Below are positions 15,703-22,348 of a DNA stretch of 41,990 nucleotides, piece after piece. Numbering within the stretch: position 1 is the stretch's first letter; each line of letters opens with the position of its first letter. The DNA lies in IMG/VR virus record IMGVR_UViG_3300027759_000162, positions 1 to 41,990 of that record, one strand, 5' to 3'. This DNA comes from a virus. The notes beneath the pieces were generated by a model. That model saw only the letters and a list, made by a program, of their open reading frames with translations, was not told where the DNA came from and did not search any database. The position numbers and the translations under genes are program-made.

Positions 15703-15870
15703 ATGACATGCACATTATGCGACAAAAATGGTTACTACGGTTTGAACTTGCTTAACGGAAAACATATTTGTTTCAAATGTATTGATGAAATTAAAAAATT
15801 TCAATACTACGCACCAATGCCAAATCAAGAACAACCAGACAATTACTTTCCACAGATAGGAGCAAAATAA
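15703..15870 (+). CDS. 55-residue zinc-ribbon microprotein
   Basis: I chose the ATG at 15703, one base after the previous stop, over an upstream in-frame ATG at 15682 that lies inside the preceding gene. The product (MTCTLCDKNGYYGLNLLNGKHICFKCIDEIKKF...) has CxxC-x(17)-CxxC spacing, a complete zinc ribbon. The stop overlaps the next start (TAATG). The function is unknown. Confidence 0.75.
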   Translation: MTCTLCDKNGYYGLNLLNGKHICFKCIDEIKKFQYYAPMPNQEQPDNYFPQIGAK

Positions 15871-16184
15871 TGACTACAAACAAAATCAATCGCTCAGTAT
15901 TTGTAGAAGCAAGACTATGGTTTGACAAATCAGGTGGCAATTCTTACTTTTCTGCTCGCATATGGGTAGACGGACATATCGTATCTGTTCTGCCATTTCA
16001 ATATGGTTATGGCAACCAATATCTTTACGAAGCAAACGAGGAACTTATTCGCTTAGGTTACATCGCGGGTGAATTCAAAGGTCGCCCGTTGTGGGTAAGC
16101 ACACGCGAAGCATTAAGCGTGGACATGTATTACTCTGAATCATATGGACTAAAAAAAGATATGTTCAAAAGCGAGGTGGCATAG
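15870..16184 (+). CDS. Hypothetical protein, 104 residues
   Basis: Coupled to the previous gene by TAATG. The sequence (VFVEARLWFDKSGGNSYFSARIWVDGHIVSVLPFQYGYGNQYLYEANEELIRLGYI...) predicts a compact alpha/beta domain with two or three strands and a helix. No metal or catalytic motif stands out. Small proteins with a similar 'sYFSArv.vdG' core are scattered through phage early regions, but I cannot name a function. Confidence 0.7.
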   Translation: MTTNKINRSVFVEARLWFDKSGGNSYFSARIWVDGHIVSVLPFQYGYGNQYLYEANEELIRLGYIAGEFKGRPLWVSTREALSVDMYYSESYGLKKDMFKSEVA

Positions 16185-16186
16185 TC

Positions 16187-16642
16187 ATGCAAACATTTTT
16201 ACCTTACAAATCATTTAAGCAATCAGCGCAAGTGCTGGACAATAAGCGATTAGGCAAACAACGCGTAGAAGCGTATCAAGTTATTCGCGCATTATGTGGC
16301 GAAAGTAAAGGTTGGGTACATCATCCTGCAACAGTAATGTGGCGCGGGTACGAAAATTACCTATGTAAATATGGCGCAATTATGTGTATTGAATGGATGC
16401 AACGCGGGTTTAAGGATTCGCTACTTAAAGAATTCTTGGATTACTACGAGTTTTTTGATGAAATTAAACCGTGGTGGTATGACTACGAACCTTTACATAT
16501 TAGTCATCAATCCAATCTGTATCGCAAAGACCCTGTGCATTACTCCATGTTTGCGGATGCACCTATAGACCTACCCTATGTTTGGTGCGAAACGCCCAAC
16601 ACATATCATTTAGGCACAAACCGCGAGGTTGTTTACATCTAG
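16187..16642 (+). CDS. MSMEG_6728-like protein (pyrimidine-dimer glycosylase-like)
   Basis: A 151-residue protein opening MQTFLPYKSFKQSAQVLDNKRLGKQRVEAYQVIRAL and continuing GWVHHPATVMWRGYENYL, H-x-SNLYRKDPVHYS and DLPYVW. This is the recognisable pattern of the MSMEG_6728 family, often annotated as pyrimidine dimer DNA glycosylase/endonuclease V-like in actinobacteria and their phages. The true activity of the family is not settled as far as I know, so a role in repair or base processing is inference. Its 3' end overlaps the -35 element of the next promoter. Confidence 0.8.
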   Translation: MQTFLPYKSFKQSAQVLDNKRLGKQRVEAYQVIRALCGESKGWVHHPATVMWRGYENYLCKYGAIMCIEWMQRGFKDSLLKEFLDYYEFFDEIKPWWYDYEPLHISHQSNLYRKDPVHYSMFADAPIDLPYVWCETPNTYHLGTNREVVYI

Positions 16643-16706
16643 TCGAAATCCAATTACTATAGAACCACGGGCAAGGCGCCCAGCAAGTTAATCAGGAGGC
16701 AAACAA
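16632..16706 (+). promoter_or_regulatory. Early promoter and leader E2
   Basis: TTTACA (16632-16637), 17 bases, TACTAT (16655-16660) is a good sigma70-type promoter. GTTGTTTACAT around its -35 box also occurs in E1. The leader carries ACCACGGGC, a short hairpin GGGC/GCCC (16670-16682) and AGGAGG before the start. It lacks the upstream tandem repeats of E1, E3 and E4 because the preceding gene occupies that space. Confidence 0.65.
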
Positions 16707-16895
16707 ATGGCACAATATACAAATACAAATGGTCAAACAATAGTTACACAAGGAACACGCTACACAATTACATCAGCAAACGGAAACATTCAACGCACCG
16801 CTGATATTTCTAACTGGTCAAGCAACGCAGAACAATGGATTGATAACGACATTAAATCAGGTCTGTATCAAGGTTTTGTTAAGGTAGGTGCTTAA
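16707..16895 (+). CDS. 62-residue protein, first gene of early operon 2
   Basis: Starts behind AGGAGG of the E2 leader. The product is polar, Asn/Thr-rich and probably beta-structured (MAQYTNTNGQTIVTQGTRYTI...), ending FVKVGA. The same VGA ending is seen in the protein at 23697, another operon opener. No Cys, no membrane segment and no family recognised. The strong leader suggests high early expression, as expected of small host-takeover proteins. Confidence 0.75.
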   Translation: MAQYTNTNGQTIVTQGTRYTITSANGNIQRTADISNWSSNAEQWIDNDIKSGLYQGFVKVGA

Positions 16896-16896
16896 C

Positions 16897-17439
16897 ATGG
16901 CTAGTTTTAATTTAGATGATTACGAAACAGTACATCAAGCATTAGTTAGATTGTACAAAGATTTCCCCGCAGCGCGAGTGCTTACAAATAACACAACACC
17001 CGAAGGCGTACTAGACCGATACGAATTCAAGGCGGAACTATATTTAGACCGCGATGATGTACGCCCAGTTGCTACTGGTTGGGCATACGAGGTTATTGGT
17101 TCTACAAATGTAAACAGAACTTCGGCCATGGAAAATTGTGAGACGAGCGCAATCGGACGCGCGATTTCCAACTCGGTATTGGTATTAACCAAGCCAAACA
17201 ACAACAGACCCTCACGCGAGGAAATGGAAAAAGTTCAGCGCATGAGCAAGCCGCAACATACGCCTGAACAAGAACAACTAGCAATCGAAGCATTTGGTCA
17301 GATAGCGGACATTAAAGACATTGACGAACTAAAGAACTTTTATGCTGGTGCGCAACAGGCTGGTTTGTTGCATATATCTATTGACGGCAAGACATTATCC
17401 AGTTTGATTTCTGCTCGCAAGAAGGAGTTAGACAAATGA
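16897..17439 (+). CDS. Possible ssDNA-annealing/recombination protein
   Basis: A 180-residue protein from ATG 16897; an in-frame GTG at 16888 lies in the previous gene. The N-terminal domain (YETVHQALVRLYKDFPAARVLTN...ATGWAYEVIG) leads to NRTSAMENCETSAIGRAISN, a pattern shared with Erf-like single-strand annealing proteins and with a common actinophage family. A helical C-terminal part follows (EQLAIEAFGQIADIKDIDELKNFYAGAQQAGL). It would bind ssDNA and support recombination-dependent replication together with SSB and RusA. The annealing role is inference; the family resemblance is clear. Confidence 0.55.
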   Translation: MASFNLDDYETVHQALVRLYKDFPAARVLTNNTTPEGVLDRYEFKAELYLDRDDVRPVATGWAYEVIGSTNVNRTSAMENCETSAIGRAISNSVLVLTKPNNNRPSREEMEKVQRMSKPQHTPEQEQLAIEAFGQIADIKDIDELKNFYAGAQQAGLLHISIDGKTLSSLISARKKELDK

Positions 17440-17549
17440 GAACAAAACGCTATTACACAATTCGTTCGATAGTTCGCTATTCGATTTGGGTTCCATTGTT
17501 CGCATATGTTTATCTGTCGCTAATTATTGGATGGGCAAACCTACTATGA
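17436..17549 (+). CDS. 37-residue membrane microprotein
   Basis: The ATG overlaps the previous stop (ATGA). The product starts with a basic stretch (MRTKRYYTIRS) and ends in one hydrophobic span (SIWVPLFAYVYLSLIIGWAN), so it should sit in the membrane with the N-terminus inside. The stop overlaps the next start in the same way. The function is unknown; early single-span proteins often block superinfection. Confidence 0.6.
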   Translation: MRTKRYYTIRSIVRYSIWVPLFAYVYLSLIIGWANLL

Positions 17550-17770
17550 TTGAACATCCAGAAGGTCGCATCCTCGCAATACAACAGCAAATGTTTTTTG
17601 CACAAATACTGGCTGAAAAAATGGACATGGAAACCGAAGTCATTTTGCGCAAACTAGCGATATCAGGACTCAGCCTGACAATGGATACCAATGAGGTTGC
17701 GGTTGATGCCGCGGCAATTTTGCCTAATCTTGGCAAATGGAAATCACGCTTGCAGGTGGTTCCTAAATGA
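17546..17770 (+). CDS. Hypothetical protein, 74 residues
   Basis: Starts at the ATGA overlap with the membrane microprotein and ends in another ATGA overlap. Sequence MIEHPEGRILAIQQQMFFAQILAEKMDMETEVILRKLAISGLSL... is helical, with an HTH-sized core but no clear recognition helix. No family recognised. Confidence 0.65.
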   Translation: MIEHPEGRILAIQQQMFFAQILAEKMDMETEVILRKLAISGLSLTMDTNEVAVDAAAILPNLGKWKSRLQVVPK

Positions 17771-18114
17771 GTTTGACACCTATGCAAGTAGAAAAACGAC
17801 TGGTTGATTTAACCAAAGAGGTTGATGAAGCCCACAATAGTTTGGTTAATGCCGAGCAGGTTTATCACACCAGCAAAGCATCATTGGAAATTGCTATGGC
17901 GCGCTCGCGTATGTCCGTTAGCCACCCTGACTTCAAACTAACCAGCGTACAGCGTGACGACCAAGCACTTATTGAAAATGCGGAATTGCATATGCAGTTA
18001 GCCATAGCAGAAGCGCAGGTAAAAGCATCTAGAGCAAACGCTAATAGAATCCGCACACAGGTAGATATCGCTCGGTCTATCTCTGTATCCGTTCGAGCAA
18101 GTATGGAGTTGTAA
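17767..18114 (+). CDS. Coiled-coil protein, 115 residues
   Basis: Almost wholly helical (MQVEKRLVDLTKEVDEAHNSLVNAEQVYHTSKASLEIAMARSR...LHMQLAIAEAQVKASRANANRIRTQV), with heptad-like hydrophobic spacing through most of the length. It is flanked by start/stop overlaps on both sides. Such proteins often act as oligomerising partners. It lies two genes before the PD-(D/E)XK nuclease, but no direct functional link is visible. Confidence 0.7.
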   Translation: MSLTPMQVEKRLVDLTKEVDEAHNSLVNAEQVYHTSKASLEIAMARSRMSVSHPDFKLTSVQRDDQALIENAELHMQLAIAEAQVKASRANANRIRTQVDIARSISVSVRASMEL

Positions 18115-18290
18115 TGGGTTACCTAAAAGATATCAAAAGCACAGGGTTTGTTTTTGCTACTCACAGTTTGTTGTTCTTTAATAAGTTTTCTTTAAAACTA
18201 AAGTCCATCTTTATTTGCAGAAAACAAGGACATTTATTTGATGACCTTATGCACGAATGTTACATTTGTTACACAGAATCGGATGACTAA
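18114..18290 (+). CDS. 58-residue protein with C-terminal Cys pair
   Basis: Starts at TAATG overlap. The N-terminal half is hydrophobic and aromatic (GFVFATHSLLFFNKFSLKLKSIFICRK). The end is HECYICYTESDD, with a further Cys in FICRK. It might be a small zinc- or membrane-associated protein. The stop abuts the GTG of the nuclease gene. No family recognised. Confidence 0.6.
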   Translation: MGYLKDIKSTGFVFATHSLLFFNKFSLKLKSIFICRKQGHLFDDLMHECYICYTESDD

Positions 18291-18941
18291 GTGGATATAA
18301 GCGCATTATTGAAGGTAGCCCTAAACGAGCATGATGATGCGCGTGAACGGTCACAACAAACCGAATTAGGTGCATCATCCGTATATGGGTGCAAACGACA
18401 GGCTTGGAGTATTTTGCGACAAGTTCCTAAAACAAATCACAATACCGAATCGCTTGCGGCAATTATTGGTACTGCCGTTCATGCGACCATCGCAGAGGCT
18501 ATGAAAAACGCAGACCCATTTGGTGAGGACTTTCTTATTGAACAAGGATTTTCTACGCCTGACCTAAAAGGTCATTGCGATTTATTTATTAAATCCACAG
18601 GTACGGTAATTGACTGGAAAACAACTACCAAGAAAAATGCCAGCAAATTTCCTAGCCAACAACAGCGTATGCAGGTGCAGTTATATGGTTACTTAATCGA
18701 AGAAGCAGGTTATAAAGTCAATACCGTGTCGCTGGTTGCAATTATGCGTGACGGACAAATGAAAGATATTAAAGTACATCAAGAACCCTATGACCGCGCA
18801 ACCGCACTAGAAGGAATCCAATGGATAAAAGATTTACAAAATACAATTTACCCACCCGAGCCAGAGAGACCCAGAATATTCTGTAAGGATTTCTGTGAAT
18901 GGTATGACTCGACAGGGGTAACGGGATGCATGGGCAAATAA
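18291..18941 (+). CDS. PD-(D/E)XK nuclease, Cas4/RecB-like with iron-sulfur cysteines
   Basis: A 216-residue protein starting with GTG right after the previous stop. Motifs appear in the RecB-nuclease order: an N-terminal Cys (YGCKRQAW, C34), His in GTAVHATIAEAM (H64), Asp in GHCDLFI (D97), D-x-K in VIDWKTT (D108, K110) and the QVQLYGYL helix. Three C-terminal Cys (C198, C202, C213) with C34 give the one-plus-three cluster typical of the 4Fe-4S site of Cas4/AddB-like exonucleases. It probably resects DNA ends for recombination or replication. It overlaps the WhiB gene by 16 bases. Confidence 0.8.
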   Translation: MDISALLKVALNEHDDARERSQQTELGASSVYGCKRQAWSILRQVPKTNHNTESLAAIIGTAVHATIAEAMKNADPFGEDFLIEQGFSTPDLKGHCDLFIKSTGTVIDWKTTTKKNASKFPSQQQRMQVQLYGYLIEEAGYKVNTVSLVAIMRDGQMKDIKVHQEPYDRATALEGIQWIKDLQNTIYPPEPERPRIFCKDFCEWYDSTGVTGCMGK

Positions 18942-19363
18942 AACGAACGGATGTTGAATGGGAACGCGCATCATGCAGAGGGTTAGACACGGATATGTTT
19001 TACCTTATGCGCACCGACTTGCTGGTGGATGGGCTGACCTATAACCACCTAAGGCGTATTTGTTTTAGTTGTCCTATTCAAAAAGAATGTTTGCAGATAG
19101 GTACTTCATTGGAACGCTACGGATTTTGGGGCGGCTTATCGGAAGAAGAACGCACCGCAATCTATGAAAACAAAGAAGGCAAGATTTTGTACCGCCTAAA
19201 GCGCGACCTGAAAATGTTGTCCATAGATTACAAATACTTACGAAACATTGTGCTTTCAGTAAAGCGGGTATTTGGTGAGTTTGACTATACGGGAAGGATG
19301 ATAATTGAGCGACCAACCAACTCAGGGCAAGCAAATACAAGACCTCATGAAGATTTACTTTGA
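18926..19363 (+). CDS. WhiB-family iron-sulfur transcription regulator
   Basis: A 145-residue protein. Cys at 17, 46, 49 and 55 give the C-x28-C-x2-C-x5-C cluster site, followed by YGFWGGLSEEER, the GVWGG-type turn that contacts the sigma factor, and a basic C-terminal half. WhiB proteins are confined to actinobacteria and their phages, so this gene is the best host indicator in the window. Phage WhiB proteins (for example from TM4) can repress host whiB2 and block superinfection. The C-terminal 60 residues are longer than in most WhiB proteins and may bind DNA. Confidence 0.9.
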   Translation: MHGQIKRTDVEWERASCRGLDTDMFYLMRTDLLVDGLTYNHLRRICFSCPIQKECLQIGTSLERYGFWGGLSEEERTAIYENKEGKILYRLKRDLKMLSIDYKYLRNIVLSVKRVFGEFDYTGRMIIERPTNSGQANTRPHEDLL

Positions 19364-19664
19364 CAATTACACAGGAGTAATTGCACCAGCACGAGCGCAA
19401 ATGGCTGGTCAGTTAGCGCAAATCCTTAAGGAAACCACCTTTGAGAAAATTGCACCGCTAGTTAAACAAGTAGCGATAGATGGGCAGACAGTAACTAGAG
19501 GCACTTTAATTTTTGCCGCTAAAAATAGTATGCCTAAACCTGCTACCAAGATACCTGACAGATTTAAGTCAGAGGATTTAGAGAACCGCGAGGCTGTTCC
19601 TATGCCTGATTATGTTAGGGAAGCCCTACGGAAGGGCTTGTTTAAGTCACCTGAGGCTGATTAG
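19305..19664 (+). CDS. Hypothetical protein, 119 residues
   Basis: The best start is TTG at 19305 with GGAAGG upstream; the next ATG (19348) lacks a ribosome site. The sequence (QIQDLMKIYFDNYTGVIAPARAQMAGQLAQILKETTFEKIAPLVKQVAIDGQTVTRGTLIFAAKN...) is helical, then polar. It overlaps the WhiB gene by 59 bases. No family recognised. A 7-bp hairpin (AAGCCCT/AGGGCTT, 19621-19639) lies inside its 3' end. Confidence 0.6.
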   Translation: MSDQPTQGKQIQDLMKIYFDNYTGVIAPARAQMAGQLAQILKETTFEKIAPLVKQVAIDGQTVTRGTLIFAAKNSMPKPATKIPDRFKSEDLENREAVPMPDYVREALRKGLFKSPEAD

Positions 19665-19782
19665 AGACCCGTACAGCCCATGATTGAGGAAATATATTGC
19701 GGGAAACCTTACGGCGTGTCTATTAGGCTGTGGTAACTGGTATGTAGTAAGTAATGTATGATTGTAAGGCAAAGGGGGAACT

Positions 19783-19968
19783 ATGACAAGAGTTCTTAAT
19801 GTTGCGCATCTCCAACTTGGGGATACGCTTGTGGATAACCACGCGCTTTATGTTGTCAATAACATAGAGCAGGACAAATTCTGCTATGACATCCAATTGT
19901 TAGATTCGACTGGCGGTAAGATAAACAAATGTGTTCCAGCAGACCAACAGGTGATAATCGAACTGTGA
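19783..19968 (+). CDS. Hypothetical protein, 61 residues
   Basis: Preceded by AAAGGGGGAACT, a strong ribosome site, after a 118-base gap (19665-19782) that holds a weak promoter-like pair (TTGCGG and TATTAG, 18 bases apart) and a distant ACAGCC/GGCTGT pair. The product (MTRVLNVAHLQLGDTLVDNHALYVVNNIEQDKFCYDIQLL...) looks like a small beta barrel of SH3/Tudor type. It overlaps the RusA start by four bases. Confidence 0.7.
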   Translation: MTRVLNVAHLQLGDTLVDNHALYVVNNIEQDKFCYDIQLLDSTGGKINKCVPADQQVIIEL

Positions 19969-20351
19969 CTATCGCCTTCTCGGTAGAAGGCAAACCAATT
20001 CAGCAGGGGTCAATGCGTGCTTTTAATAACCGCATTGTCCACAACAAGACCAAAGAGTTGATGGAATGGCGGACTCGGGTTGGACAGGCGGCGCATCTTG
20101 CTGGATGCACCCCGATTGCAGGTGCGATAACCATAACCATGCGGTTCCGCTACCTTCGTCCTAAGAGCGTGATTAGAACCCAGCCAACCGTTCCACCAGA
20201 CCTTGACAAGCAAATCCGTAGCATCCTTGATGCCTTGACTGGTATCGCCTACCAAGACGATTCTCAGGTCATCCACATAACCGCATCCAAGGAATACCAA
20301 GGCACCCAGGGCGTAGATATTGTCATCACGGGGGGATTTGACCACCTCTAA
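19965..20351 (+). CDS. RusA-type Holliday junction resolvase
   Basis: A 128-residue protein from GTG 19965, which overlaps the previous stop; longer upstream readings lie inside the previous gene. VPPDLDKQIRSILDALTGIAYQDDSQVIHITASKEY is the RusA signature, with acidic residues D79, D81, D89 and D98 for metal binding and lysines (K82, K109) nearby. RusA cuts four-way junctions and clears branched DNA before packaging. Its partners here are probably SSB and the possible annealing protein. Confidence 0.88.
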   Translation: MTIAFSVEGKPIQQGSMRAFNNRIVHNKTKELMEWRTRVGQAAHLAGCTPIAGAITITMRFRYLRPKSVIRTQPTVPPDLDKQIRSILDALTGIAYQDDSQVIHITASKEYQGTQGVDIVITGGFDHL

Positions 20352-20352
20352 A

Positions 20353-20459
20353 GTTATCAAATTGTTATCAAAGAAATGCCGAATCTACCCACAGGTCGGT
20401 CAAAACAATTTATAGTTAAACCATCAGCACACGGGCTGGTACAAACTAGGAGGCAAAAA
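20353..20459 (+). promoter_or_regulatory. Early promoter and leader E3
   Basis: Two exact 9-base copies GTTATCAAA occur 11 bp apart (20353 and 20364), then AAAGAAATGCCGA shared with E1. A -10 box TATAGT stands at 20411-20416, with a weak -35 (CCCACA, 20388-20393) 17 bases upstream. ATAGTTAAACCATCA is identical to E1, followed by CACACGGG and AAACTAGGAGGCAAAAA. It is the closest relative of E1. Confidence 0.7.
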
Positions 20460-20618
20460 ATGGCTATATCAACAACATATGAAGTACCAACAGTTTCAAT
20501 TGATATAAATGATGCTGCATTTCTTGCAGTATTGGTAACTCAGTACATTGCAAAAGGAAACAATACAGACCACTTGCATCAATTAGTAACACGCTTAACT
20601 CCAAAGGCAGGTTGCTAA
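20460..20618 (+). CDS. 52-residue protein, first gene of early operon 3
   Basis: The ATG lies directly behind the AGGAGG leader; an in-frame reading further upstream runs through the promoter and was rejected. The product (MAISTTYEVPTVSIDINDAAFLAVLVTQYIAKGNN...) is small and helical in its middle. Its first codons and residues resemble those of the 15399 gene (STT-YE), suggesting that the leaders were duplicated together with the first codons. Function unknown. Confidence 0.75.
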   Translation: MAISTTYEVPTVSIDINDAAFLAVLVTQYIAKGNNTDHLHQLVTRLTPKAGC

Positions 20619-20620
20619 TT

Positions 20621-20755
20621 ATGAGTTACCTAACAGAAAATGACTACAAGGTAGTTACTTGTTACAACTGTCAAGAAAAGTTTTTCCAATTATCATACGA
20701 GGTCAAATCACTTAACTTCTGCGCAGATTGCTGGAACAAAAAGGCGGTCAACTAA
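20621..20755 (+). CDS. 44-residue zinc-ribbon microprotein
   Basis: The ATG lies 2 bases after the previous stop. The product has two Cys pairs, TCYNCQ and FCADCW, with about 20 residues between, a minimal zinc ribbon with a Phe-rich centre (EKFFQLSYEV). It ends KKAVN. Function unknown. It belongs to a run of four such genes. Confidence 0.7.
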   Translation: MSYLTENDYKVVTCYNCQEKFFQLSYEVKSLNFCADCWNKKAVN

Positions 20756-20757
20756 TT

Positions 20758-20931
20758 ATGGACAAGATGGCTAAAATCACTGTAAACGATAAAGTTGTTC
20801 CTGATAATTGCCCTAAGTGCAATGGCGAGAATTCAATGTATGCCGTATCAGATTTAAAGTGGGGCAAGATAAATAAGTGGCAACATTTCTATCGTTGCGA
20901 ACTTTGCCAATATGAAACAAAGGTCAAATAA
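20758..20931 (+). CDS. 57-residue zinc-ribbon microprotein
   Basis: The ATG lies 2 bases after the previous stop. MDKMAKITVNDKVVPDNCPKCNGENSMYAV...HFYRCELCQYETKVK has CPKC and CELC, 26 residues apart, and resembles nucleic-acid-binding ribbons of TFIIS/RPB9 type in spacing. The stop overlaps the next ATG. Confidence 0.75.
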   Translation: MDKMAKITVNDKVVPDNCPKCNGENSMYAVSDLKWGKINKWQHFYRCELCQYETKVK

Positions 20932-21083
20932 TGAAAGCATCTTACATTGTGCGATTAAACGGCAAAGGTAAAGGGTCAATTGAGTATTTGGATGTTTGCG
21001 AATCATGCGAATCAAATCCTAAGCGCACACCTGAATCTAAATGGTGTGAATCATGCTTGGGCGATTTTAAGGAGAGCATCTAA
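20931..21083 (+). CDS. 50-residue zinc-ribbon microprotein
   Basis: Starts at the TAATG overlap. MKASYIVRLNGKGKGSIEYLDVCESCESNPKRTPESKWCESCLGDFKESI has CESC twice, 15 residues apart, after a short beta N-terminus. It ends in another TAATG overlap. Function unknown. Confidence 0.7.
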   Translation: MKASYIVRLNGKGKGSIEYLDVCESCESNPKRTPESKWCESCLGDFKESI

Positions 21084-21226
21084 TGACATTCATATCAACC
21101 GAATGTTCAAATATAGATTGTCATGCTGAATACGAAGGTGATGCGGAAGATTCAAACGACACATATTGGTTTACTTGTACCAAATGTGGTTCAGACAACG
21201 AACAGGTTAAATCGCCATGGAAATAA
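21083..21226 (+). CDS. 47-residue zinc-ribbon microprotein
   Basis: Starts at the TAATG overlap. Cys and His residues occur as ECSNIDCHAEYEG and TCTKCG, a CxxxxC...CxxC ribbon with acidic middle (EGDAEDSND). It overlaps the membrane microprotein downstream by 10 bases. Function unknown. Confidence 0.7.
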   Translation: MTFISTECSNIDCHAEYEGDAEDSNDTYWFTCTKCGSDNEQVKSPWK

Positions 21227-21318
21227 TTACATTTCTACTTATTGGTATCCCAGCACTAACTGGTCTATTCTTACTCGCGCTAATTAAACTGGAAGGTAAT
21301 CATGAAACTTGGGTGTAA
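21217..21318 (+). CDS. 33-residue membrane microprotein
   Basis: MEIITFLLIGIPALTGLFLLALIKLEGNHETWV: one hydrophobic span from residue 3 to 23 and a short charged tail. It overlaps both neighbours (10 and 17 bases). It resembles the single-span products at 17436 and 22879 in shape only. The function is unknown and coding status is moderately supported. Confidence 0.5.
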   Translation: MEIITFLLIGIPALTGLFLLALIKLEGNHETWV

Positions 21319-21568
21319 GGAAAATCATTGGAAAATTAAGGACGGGCAATTAGTCCTTGATACGCCAGAAGGTCAGGAATCCGTTAAGGACATGGTTAGG
21401 ATTTTGGAAGCACAAATACGCGGCAAGATATATGACGAAATCTGTGCATTTCCACTTACAGACAATCGTTCGCAGATTATGAAAAACGGGTTAGAAAATT
21501 CCCTATTGGTAGTGCAAGACATATGCGCGCAGATAGCGTTAGGAAACAAAAATGCACAAGCCAATTGA
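21302..21568 (+). CDS. Hypothetical protein, 88 residues
   Basis: Preceded by GGAAGGTAATC. The sequence (MKLGCKENHWKIKDGQLVLDTPEGQESVKDMVRILEAQIRGKIYDEICAFPLTDNRSQIMKNGLENSLLVVQDICAQIALG) gives a short beta hairpin and two or three helices. No family recognised. It overlaps the next gene by 17 bases. Confidence 0.7.
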   Translation: MKLGCKENHWKIKDGQLVLDTPEGQESVKDMVRILEAQIRGKIYDEICAFPLTDNRSQIMKNGLENSLLVVQDICAQIALGNKNAQAN

Positions 21569-21869
21569 CCGCAATGTAGTAATCGTGGGCAAGCAGCGCA
21601 CCTCACAGTCAGCCGCAGAAAAGATGTTCTATGAATCAGGTACATGGCGCAAGCGTGTATATGACTTTGTGGTGGACAAAGGGTTTAATGGCGCAACCGA
21701 CCAAGAGATGCAAGAGTATTTCCAAAAAAGCGGGGATACCATCCGCCCAGTTCGCATCAGCCTAGTCAAAGATTTAATCCTTATGGACTCAGGGCGCACT
21801 AGAGCAAATAGTTCAGGCAATCAATGTATTATTTGGACAGTCAATACATTTGAAGGGATGTTAATTTAA
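21552..21869 (+). CDS. Winged-helix-like DNA-binding protein (tentative)
   Basis: A 105-residue protein. Residues 30-85 (WRKRVYDFVVDKGFNGATDQEMQEYFQKSGDTIRPVRISLVKDLILMDSGRTRAN...) follow the pattern of a winged helix-turn-helix with a 'G.TD.E.......S..R.R..L...GLI..SG..R.' core, as found in phage proteins that read DNA at early promoters or origins. It is one candidate for a factor binding the tandem repeats in the E leaders. The final ATG overlap (TAATG) couples it to the FmdB-like gene. Confidence 0.6.
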   Translation: MHKPIDRNVVIVGKQRTSQSAAEKMFYESGTWRKRVYDFVVDKGFNGATDQEMQEYFQKSGDTIRPVRISLVKDLILMDSGRTRANSSGNQCIIWTVNTFEGMLI

Positions 21870-22042
21870 TGCCAACCTACGAGTTTAGGTGCAAAACAGA
21901 CCAGTCAATGTTAGAAATACAGCAAGGATTTTATGATGACATCATCCCAAATTGTCCTTTATGCGGCAAGGAGATGCACAAAGTCATTAGCGCAATACCA
22001 ACGCACTTTAAGGCATCAGGCTTTTACAAGACGGGTGGCTGA
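21869..22042 (+). CDS. FmdB-like zinc-ribbon protein with a degenerate first Cys pair
   Basis: 57 residues. MPTYEFRC at the start, PNCPLCGKEMHKVIS in the middle and HFKASGFYKTGG at the end match the FmdB/regulatory zinc-ribbon family, whose normal form is MPxYEYRCxxCG. Here the second Cys of the first pair is lost (RCKTDQ), leaving three Cys. Phage copies are common near small early genes. The role is unknown. Confidence 0.75.
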   Translation: MPTYEFRCKTDQSMLEIQQGFYDDIIPNCPLCGKEMHKVISAIPTHFKASGFYKTGG

Positions 22043-22043
22043 C

Positions 22044-22193
22044 ATGGAAAAAACATGGGCGTATCGTGAAGCAGAATTGCGCGAACAGATTGCTAAAGCA
22101 ATTGAAACTGGCAATTATCTTGTGCCACAAGACGGCAACCAACTAAAAGACGCGATTATGCAAGCGGCTTGGATAGCAAGATATTACAAATGA
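22044..22193 (+). CDS. Hypothetical protein, 49 residues
   Basis: The ATG lies one base after the FmdB-like stop. Charged helical protein (MEKTWAYREAELREQIAKAIETGNYLVPQDGNQLKDAIMQAAWIARYYK). Its stop overlaps the next start (ATGA). No family recognised. Confidence 0.6.
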   Translation: MEKTWAYREAELREQIAKAIETGNYLVPQDGNQLKDAIMQAAWIARYYK

Positions 22194-22348
22194 CTTACGG
22201 TTGCGGTGCTTGGGATTGCAAATCCTGCTATCCATATGTATATCGTTGTGAATGTGGAGCAGATTATCCGCAACCAGTATTAAACGGGGAACCGCTACCT
22301 GAGTGTCAGGAATGTGGATTAACAGATGAAGATTTGAGAGGGTACTAA
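22190..22348 (+). CDS. 52-residue Cys-rich zinc-ribbon microprotein
   Basis: MTYGCGAWDCKSCYPYVYRCECGADYPQ...PECQECG has seven Cys as C-x4-C-x2-C, then CxC and CxxC, probably two half-sites forming one or two zinc centres. It starts in an ATGA overlap and its stop abuts the kinase ATG. Function unknown. Confidence 0.7.
   Translation: MTYGCGAWDCKSCYPYVYRCECGADYPQPVLNGEPLPECQECGLTDEDLRGY

Noticed and set aside
19621-19639. AAGCCCT/AGGGCTT hairpin as an intrinsic terminator
   Set aside because: It lies inside a coding region, has only 7 bp and no T-run, so it is kept as a note in the gene entry only.
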